Assembly (NCBI GenBank): GCA_003153215.1
Contig: PLXL01000087.1
Coordinates: 43,372-61,992 of the forward strand
DNA length: 18,621 nt
Direction: 5' to 3'
DNA from: Candidatus Dormiibacterota bacterium
GTDB lineage: Bacteria; Chloroflexota; Dormibacteria; Aeolococcales; Aeolococcaceae
Shown here one piece after another: positions 14,906 to 18,621 of the stretch (positions are counted from its first letter, which is position 1; every line of letters begins with the position of its first letter). Made by a program: the position numbers and the translations under genes. The notes below the pieces were generated by a model. It was not told the origin of the DNA. It saw only the letters and a list, made by a program, of their open reading frames with translations, and ran no database searches.

Positions 14906-16158
14906 TCGCCGGGAGCGAGTCCACGATGACCGATCCATCCGACCACTGCATCGTCCAGAAATTCGGCGGCAGCAGTGTCGCCAGCGCCGAGCTGATCCAG
15001 CGCGTGGCCCGGCGGATCGCCGCCACCCGGTCGGAGCGCGGTCGGGTGGTGGTGGTGGTCAGCGCCATGGGCGACAGCACCGACGAGCTGATCAGCCTGG
15101 CCCACAAGGTCAACTCCGCCCCGCCGCTCCGCGAGATGGACCAGCTCCTCTCCACCGGGGAGACCATCACCGCACCCCTCATGGCCATGGCGCTGGAGCG
15201 GCTGGGGGTCCCGGCGATCTCGCTGACCGGGCCCCAGGCCGGGATCCGGACGAGCAATGTCCACCGCAGCGCCCGGATCGTCGACATCGTGCCGCAGCGC
15301 ATCATCGACGAGCTGGGGCGCGGCAAGGTGGTGGTGGTGGCCGGCTTCCAGGGCACGACCGACCAGTTCGACATCACCACCCTCGGCCGGGGAGGCTCGG
15401 ACACCACCGCGGTGGCCCTGGCGGTGGCGCTGGCCGCGGATCGATGCGAGATCTACACGGATGTCACCGGCGTCTACACCGCCGACCCTCGGGTCGAGCC
15501 GAGAGCGCGCCCGATCCCCGAGATCGCCTACTCGGAGATGCTCGAATTCGCGGCCGTCGGCGCCAAGGTGCTGCATCCCCGCGCCGTCGAGATCGGCGAA
15601 GCCTACGCGATGCCGATCGTGGTGCGCTCGACCTTCGAGGATCACCCCGGCACCCTCATCTGTCAGCATCCCGCCATGGAAGATCGCCAGAAGATTCGCG
15701 GCATCGCCCACGACAGTGGCGTTGCCAAGGTCATCCTGACCCGGGTGCCCGACCGCCCGGGGATCGCCGCCGCCGTGTTCGGCGCCATCGGCAAGGCCGG
15801 CATCAATGTGGACATCATCGTCCAGAACGTGAGCCACGACGGTTTCACCGACCTCTCCTTCACCATCGCGGAGGAGGATCTCTCGCGGTCCCGGCCGGTG
15901 CTCGAGGAGGTGGCCCGGGAGATCGGCGCGGAGCAGGTGGCGGTCGACACCGGCATCGCCACGGTCTCGGTGGTGGGCACCGCCTTCCTGGGCACGCCGG
16001 GGATGTTCGCCCGGATCTTCCAGGCGCTCTCGGCCCAGGGGATCAACGTGGAGCAGATCACCACCAGCCAGATCCACGTCACCGTGGTCATCGCCCGCGA
16101 CCGGGTCGCCGACGCGGTGCGAGCGCTGCACGCGGAGTTTGAGCTGGAGCGCGACTAG
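14902..16158 (+). CDS. lysC: Aspartate kinase
   Basis: First step of the aspartate family, ATP-dependent phosphorylation of aspartate. 418 aa from ATG 14902. IVQKFGGSSVASAE (residues 17-30) is the N-terminal catalytic signature; VVVVSAMGDSTDEL, STGETITAPLMA, TLGRGGSDTTAVALA and EIYTDVTGVYTADPR complete the kinase domain. Two ACT domains fill the last 150 or so residues (VILTRVPDRPGIAAAVFGAI and SVVGTAFLGTPGMFARIFQAL). In the second, the usual ISTSEI reads ITTSQI. ATG 14902 is chosen for its 4-nt overlap with thrB; ATG 14926, with GGGAG at 14911-14915, gives a protein 8 residues shorter and is nearly as likely. ATG 15676 (MEDRQKIRG) is where a separate regulatory beta subunit would begin in relatives that make one, but no strong ribosome site precedes it. 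Confidence 0.96.
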   Translation: MIAGSESTMTDPSDHCIVQKFGGSSVASAELIQRVARRIAATRSERGRVVVVVSAMGDSTDELISLAHKVNSAPPLREMDQLLSTGETITAPLMAMALERLGVPAISLTGPQAGIRTSNVHRSARIVDIVPQRIIDELGRGKVVVVAGFQGTTDQFDITTLGRGGSDTTAVALAVALAADRCEIYTDVTGVYTADPRVEPRARPIPEIAYSEMLEFAAVGAKVLHPRAVEIGEAYAMPIVVRSTFEDHPGTLICQHPAMEDRQKIRGIAHDSGVAKVILTRVPDRPGIAAAVFGAIGKAGINVDIIVQNVSHDGFTDLSFTIAEEDLSRSRPVLEEVAREIGAEQVAVDTGIATVSVVGTAFLGTPGMFARIFQALSAQGINVEQITTSQIHVTVVIARDRVADAVRALHAEFELERD

Positions 16159-16194
16159 CAGGGTGCTGAAGAACCCCCGACGGTCCTGCCGCCC

Positions 16195-17283
16195 ATGGCA
16201 CTGAGCGTCGGCATCGTGGGCCTGCCCAACGCGGGCAAGTCGACGCTCTTCAACGCACTGACCCAGGCTGGGGCCCTGGTTGGCAATTACCCGTTCACAA
16301 CCATCGAGCCCAACACCGGGGTGGTGGCGGTGCCCGATGAGCGGCTGGACCGGCTGGCGGCGATCTTCTCGCCGCCCCGGGTGATCCCGGCCTCGGTGAC
16401 CTTCACGGACATCGCCGGCCTGGTGCGGGGTGCCAGCCAGGGCGAGGGCCTGGGCAACCAGTTCCTCGGCCACATCCGCGAGTGCGACGCCATCGTGGTG
16501 GTGGCCCGCGGGTTCGAAGACCCCGACGTCAGCCATGTGGAGGGGGCCGTCGACCCCGTCCGCGACCTCGATGTCATCGAGCTGGAGCTCCAGCTCGCCG
16601 ACCTGGAGACGGTGACCCGCCGGCTCGACAAGCGGGAGAAGACGGCCCGCCTCCAGAAGGAGAAGGCGGAGGAGGCCCTCGAGGTCATGCGCTACGTCCG
16701 TGACCACCTCGACACCGGTCGTCCGGTGCGCACCCTGGCGCTCTCGGAGGAGGAGCGCGGCCACATCCACGAGCTCTACCTGCTCACCTCCCACCCCCTG
16801 ATCGTGGTGGTCAACGTGGGTGAGGGCGACGCCGGCAAGCCGCCCCCCGACGCTGTCGTCGAGCTGGCCCGCCGTCACGGCGGCGATTGCCTGGCCATCT
16901 CCGCCCGGATCGAAGCCGAGATCGTCGAGCTTCCCGCGGCGGACCGACGCGAGTTCCTGGCCTCCCTGGGGCTGCCCGAGCCGGGCCTCAACCGGCTGGC
17001 CCGCGATGCCTACGGGCTCCTGGACCTGATCACCTTCTTCACGGCCGGCGAGAAGGAGGTGCGCGCCTGGACGCTGCAGGGCGGCGGCACCGCGCTGGAG
17101 GCCGCGGGCGTCATCCACACCGACTTCGCCCGCGGCTTCATCCGCGCCGAGGTGGTGGGGGCCGAGGAGCTGATCGAGGCCGGTTCGTACCTCGCGGTCC
17201 GCGAGCAGGGTCGCCAGCGGCTGGAGGGGAGGGACTACGTCGTCCGCGACGGCGATGTCGTCCACTTCCGATTCAATGTCTAG
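16195..17283 (+). CDS. ychF: Ribosome-binding ATPase/GTPase YchF (OLA1 family)
   Basis: Translation-associated P-loop NTPase that binds ribosomes and is implicated in stress responses. 362 aa, standard length. GIVGLPNAGKSTLFNALT (residues 6-23) is the Walker A; YPFTTIEPNTGVV is the switch I area; FTDIAGLVRGASQGEGLGNQFL is G3 with the family-specific extension; REKTARLQKEKAEEAL is the coiled-coil insertion; NVGE stands in the altered G4 position (NxxE instead of NKxD), which explains ATP preference in this family. The C-terminal TGS domain is seen as LLDLITFFTAGEKEVRAWTLQGG to the end. There are 36 nt after lysC and no clear Shine-Dalgarno. The 3' end overlaps tyrA by 8 nt. Confidence 0.97.
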   Translation: MALSVGIVGLPNAGKSTLFNALTQAGALVGNYPFTTIEPNTGVVAVPDERLDRLAAIFSPPRVIPASVTFTDIAGLVRGASQGEGLGNQFLGHIRECDAIVVVARGFEDPDVSHVEGAVDPVRDLDVIELELQLADLETVTRRLDKREKTARLQKEKAEEALEVMRYVRDHLDTGRPVRTLALSEEERGHIHELYLLTSHPLIVVVNVGEGDAGKPPPDAVVELARRHGGDCLAISARIEAEIVELPAADRREFLASLGLPEPGLNRLARDAYGLLDLITFFTAGEKEVRAWTLQGGGTALEAAGVIHTDFARGFIRAEVVGAEELIEAGSYLAVREQGRQRLEGRDYVVRDGDVVHFRFNV

Positions 17284-18346
17284 CCACACTCTCGGTATCG
17301 TCGGCGTCGGCCTGATCGGCGGCTCCATCGGCATGGCGGCGCGCCGAGCCGGCTGGGAGGTGTCCGGCGTTGATACGGACGGCACCCTGGAGCGCGCCGT
17401 GGAGCTGGGGGCGATCGATCACCCGTCCCGGCTGGACGACGTGCGCGGCGCCGAGATGGTGGTCCTGGCCGCGCCGGTGTCCCGGATCACCGGACTGCTC
17501 GCCGAGCTGGCGCCGACCGACGCGCTGGTCACCGACGTCGGCAGCGCCAAGGCGGCGATCGTGCGCGCCGCCGCCGCCGCGGGCATCGGCCGCTTCGTCG
17601 GTGGGCATCCGATGGCGGGGAGTCAGCTGGGCGGCGTGGCCAATGCAAGCCCCGACCTCTTCCGGGGCGCGCGCTACCTGATCACCCCGACGGGGGACAC
17701 GCTGCCGGAGGCCTACGCGCGAGTCACCCAGTTTGTCCGTGACGACCTCGGCGCGATACCGACCGCGGTGGACCCGGAGCGCCACGACCGGCTCGTCGCC
17801 GCCCTCTCACATCTCCCCCACCTCCTGGCCGTCGCGCTCCTCGAGGTCACCTCCGGCATCTCTCCCGACGCCCTCTCCTTCGCCGGCCCCTCCTTCCGCG
17901 ACCTCACCCGCGTCGGTGCCGCGAATCCCACCCTCTGGGCGGACATCCTGGCCGAGAACGCGGACGCCATCCATGAGGTGCTCGGCTCCTTCAGCGACGC
18001 CATGGGCCGGCTCGGCGGCGACATCGACGACCGCCCCGCCACCGAGCGCCACTTCAACGAGGCAGGCGCCTCCTACCAAACCCTCGGCGGCTTCCTCATC
18101 GAGCAGACCGGGCACAACGTCGACATCGCGGTGCCGATCGAGAACCGGCCCCGAGTGCTCGCCCAGGTCACCACCCTGATGGGATCCAACGACATCAACA
18201 TCCTCGACCTCTACATGCAGCACTCGGACACCCGCCACGCCGCACTGGTCCTCACCATCGACGCGGCCTCGATCGATCGGGCGCTCAGGCTGCTGCGCGG
18301 AGACGGCTTCCACGCCGAGCCACTGGCCACCGGCCAGGCGGACTAG
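17276..18346 (+). CDS. tyrA: Prephenate dehydrogenase with C-terminal ACT domain
   Basis: Oxidatively decarboxylates prephenate to 4-hydroxyphenylpyruvate in tyrosine synthesis. 356 aa from ATG 17276, which overlaps the ychF end by 8 nt. The Rossmann motif is GIVGVGLIGGSIGMAARRAG (residues 7-26); VTDVGSAKAAIV and GGHPMAGSQLGG (His111) are family signatures; ALSHLPHLLAVALLE contains conserved His residues of the helical domain. Residues about 280-350 (DIAVPIENRPRVLAQVTTLM, then INILDLYMQHSDTRHAALVL) form an ACT domain, so tyrosine feedback is expected. GTC/other upstream codons in the open frame from 17255 lie inside ychF and are not needed. Cotranscription with ychF and the aspartate-family genes is likely. 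Its stop shares a CTAG with the convergent transporter gene. Confidence 0.95.
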   Translation: MSSHTLGIVGVGLIGGSIGMAARRAGWEVSGVDTDGTLERAVELGAIDHPSRLDDVRGAEMVVLAAPVSRITGLLAELAPTDALVTDVGSAKAAIVRAAAAAGIGRFVGGHPMAGSQLGGVANASPDLFRGARYLITPTGDTLPEAYARVTQFVRDDLGAIPTAVDPERHDRLVAALSHLPHLLAVALLEVTSGISPDALSFAGPSFRDLTRVGAANPTLWADILAENADAIHEVLGSFSDAMGRLGGDIDDRPATERHFNEAGASYQTLGGFLIEQTGHNVDIAVPIENRPRVLAQVTTLMGSNDINILDLYMQHSDTRHAALVLTIDAASIDRALRLLRGDGFHAEPLATGQAD

Positions 18347-18621
18347 CCCGCTGCCTCGGTCGGCTCGGATGCGAGGCGGAGCTCGGATGACCGCTCCGTC
18401 CTCACCAGGTCGTGGCGCTTGAGGAAGTTGAGACAGATCACGGCGGCGACGAGAATCACCGCCCCCACGATCTCGAGCGGCTGCAGCGGCGACTCGAATC
18501 CGACCGGCGTGGGCAGCGAGAAGATCAGGAAGAGGGCGGCCGGGTAGCCCAGCTCGGCGAAGCTCGAGATCGAGGCGGGGGTGCTGGAGAGGGCGCGGTA
18601 GTAGAGGACCATGGCGAGGAG
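18343..18621 (-). CDS. EamA/DMT-superfamily transporter, C-terminal part (cut by window edge)
   Basis: Only the last 90 or so residues are in the window; the frame runs unbroken past base 18621, so the N-terminal part lies beyond and the Met at 18612 is internal. The visible part reads LLAMVLYYRALSSTPASISSFAELGYPAALFLIFSL, then LQPLEIVGAVILVAAVICLNF: the last two or three transmembrane helices of an EamA repeat, with the typical (Y/R)AL...PAS...E...P pattern and a G-A-x-x-I/L helix. The cytoplasmic tail is charged and ends EPTEAAG. It probably exports or imports a metabolite; the substrate cannot be told. It is convergent with tyrA. Confidence 0.75.
   Translation of the reverse strand, partial: LLAMVLYYRALSSTPASISSFAELGYPAALFLIFSLPTPVGFESPLQPLEIVGAVILVAAVICLNFLKRHDLVRTERSSELRLASEPTEAAG

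Noticed and set aside
15676..16158. Separate internal gene for an aspartokinase beta subunit
   Set aside because: The ATG is at the right place by comparison with relatives, but no convincing ribosome-binding site precedes it, so it is noted under lysC rather than listed as a gene.
14575..17385. 936-codon open frame on the minus strand
   Set aside because: It lies wholly antisense to thrB, lysC, ychF and the start of tyrA, all with clear conserved motifs. Long antisense frames are expected at this GC content, and its composition is the Gly/Asp/His/Arg-rich type of a shadow frame.

Overview
The window is very GC-rich DNA (by eye about 70% G+C, strong G/C at third codon positions), densely packed with bacterial genes, many of which overlap by 1-8 nt. 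The gene set and style (single-subunit GcvPB, secreted lipoproteins with Ser/Thr/Pro/Ala linkers, a membrane-anchored lytic transglycosylase with an actinobacterial look, TyrA with a C-terminal ACT domain, several starts that look leaderless) fit a free-living, monoderm-like bacterium such as an actinomycete or a member of the Chloroflexota/Dormibacterota group. This placement is inference: there is no rRNA and no marker was searched.

Left part (1-5100). The end of the glycine cleavage system (gcvPB) overlaps a pyrE-type phosphoribosyltransferase. A short intergenic stretch that can fold into a three-way junction follows. Next come a small lipoprotein ending in two 11-residue repeats and, overlapping it, a secreted helical protein, closed by a strong hairpin. 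A second, cysteine-bearing lipoprotein is followed by a convergent lytic transglycosylase.

Middle part (5100-11610). NUDIX ADP-ribose pyrophosphatase, an unrecognised acidic/Arg-tailed protein, a HAD hydrolase and a small helix-turn-helix protein are linked by stop/start overlaps. DNA polymerase IV follows. On the minus strand an SRPBCC protein lies upstream of an unusual sigma-70-like protein that keeps the core-binding part of region 2, has lost the promoter-melting aromatics and lacks region 4. Divergent from this pair is a PAS-GGDEF-EAL protein whose EAL active site is destroyed and whose GGDEF motif is non-consensus, while the c-di-GMP I-site RxxD is intact. These two regulators are the least ordinary content of the window.

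Right part (11647-18346). A compact biosynthetic cluster: homoserine dehydrogenase, threonine synthase, homoserine kinase and aspartate kinase supply threonine (and the shared aspartate-family entry step); the GTPase YchF and prephenate dehydrogenase (tyrosine branch) follow. No gap exceeds about 40 nt, so one transcript is plausible. The window closes with the C-terminal end of a convergent EamA/DMT-type transporter. No tRNA, rRNA, CRISPR, insertion sequence or phage gene was seen. No gene-free stretch exceeds 300 nt; the longest (4868-5123) is the divergent promoter region between the transglycosylase and the NUDIX gene.
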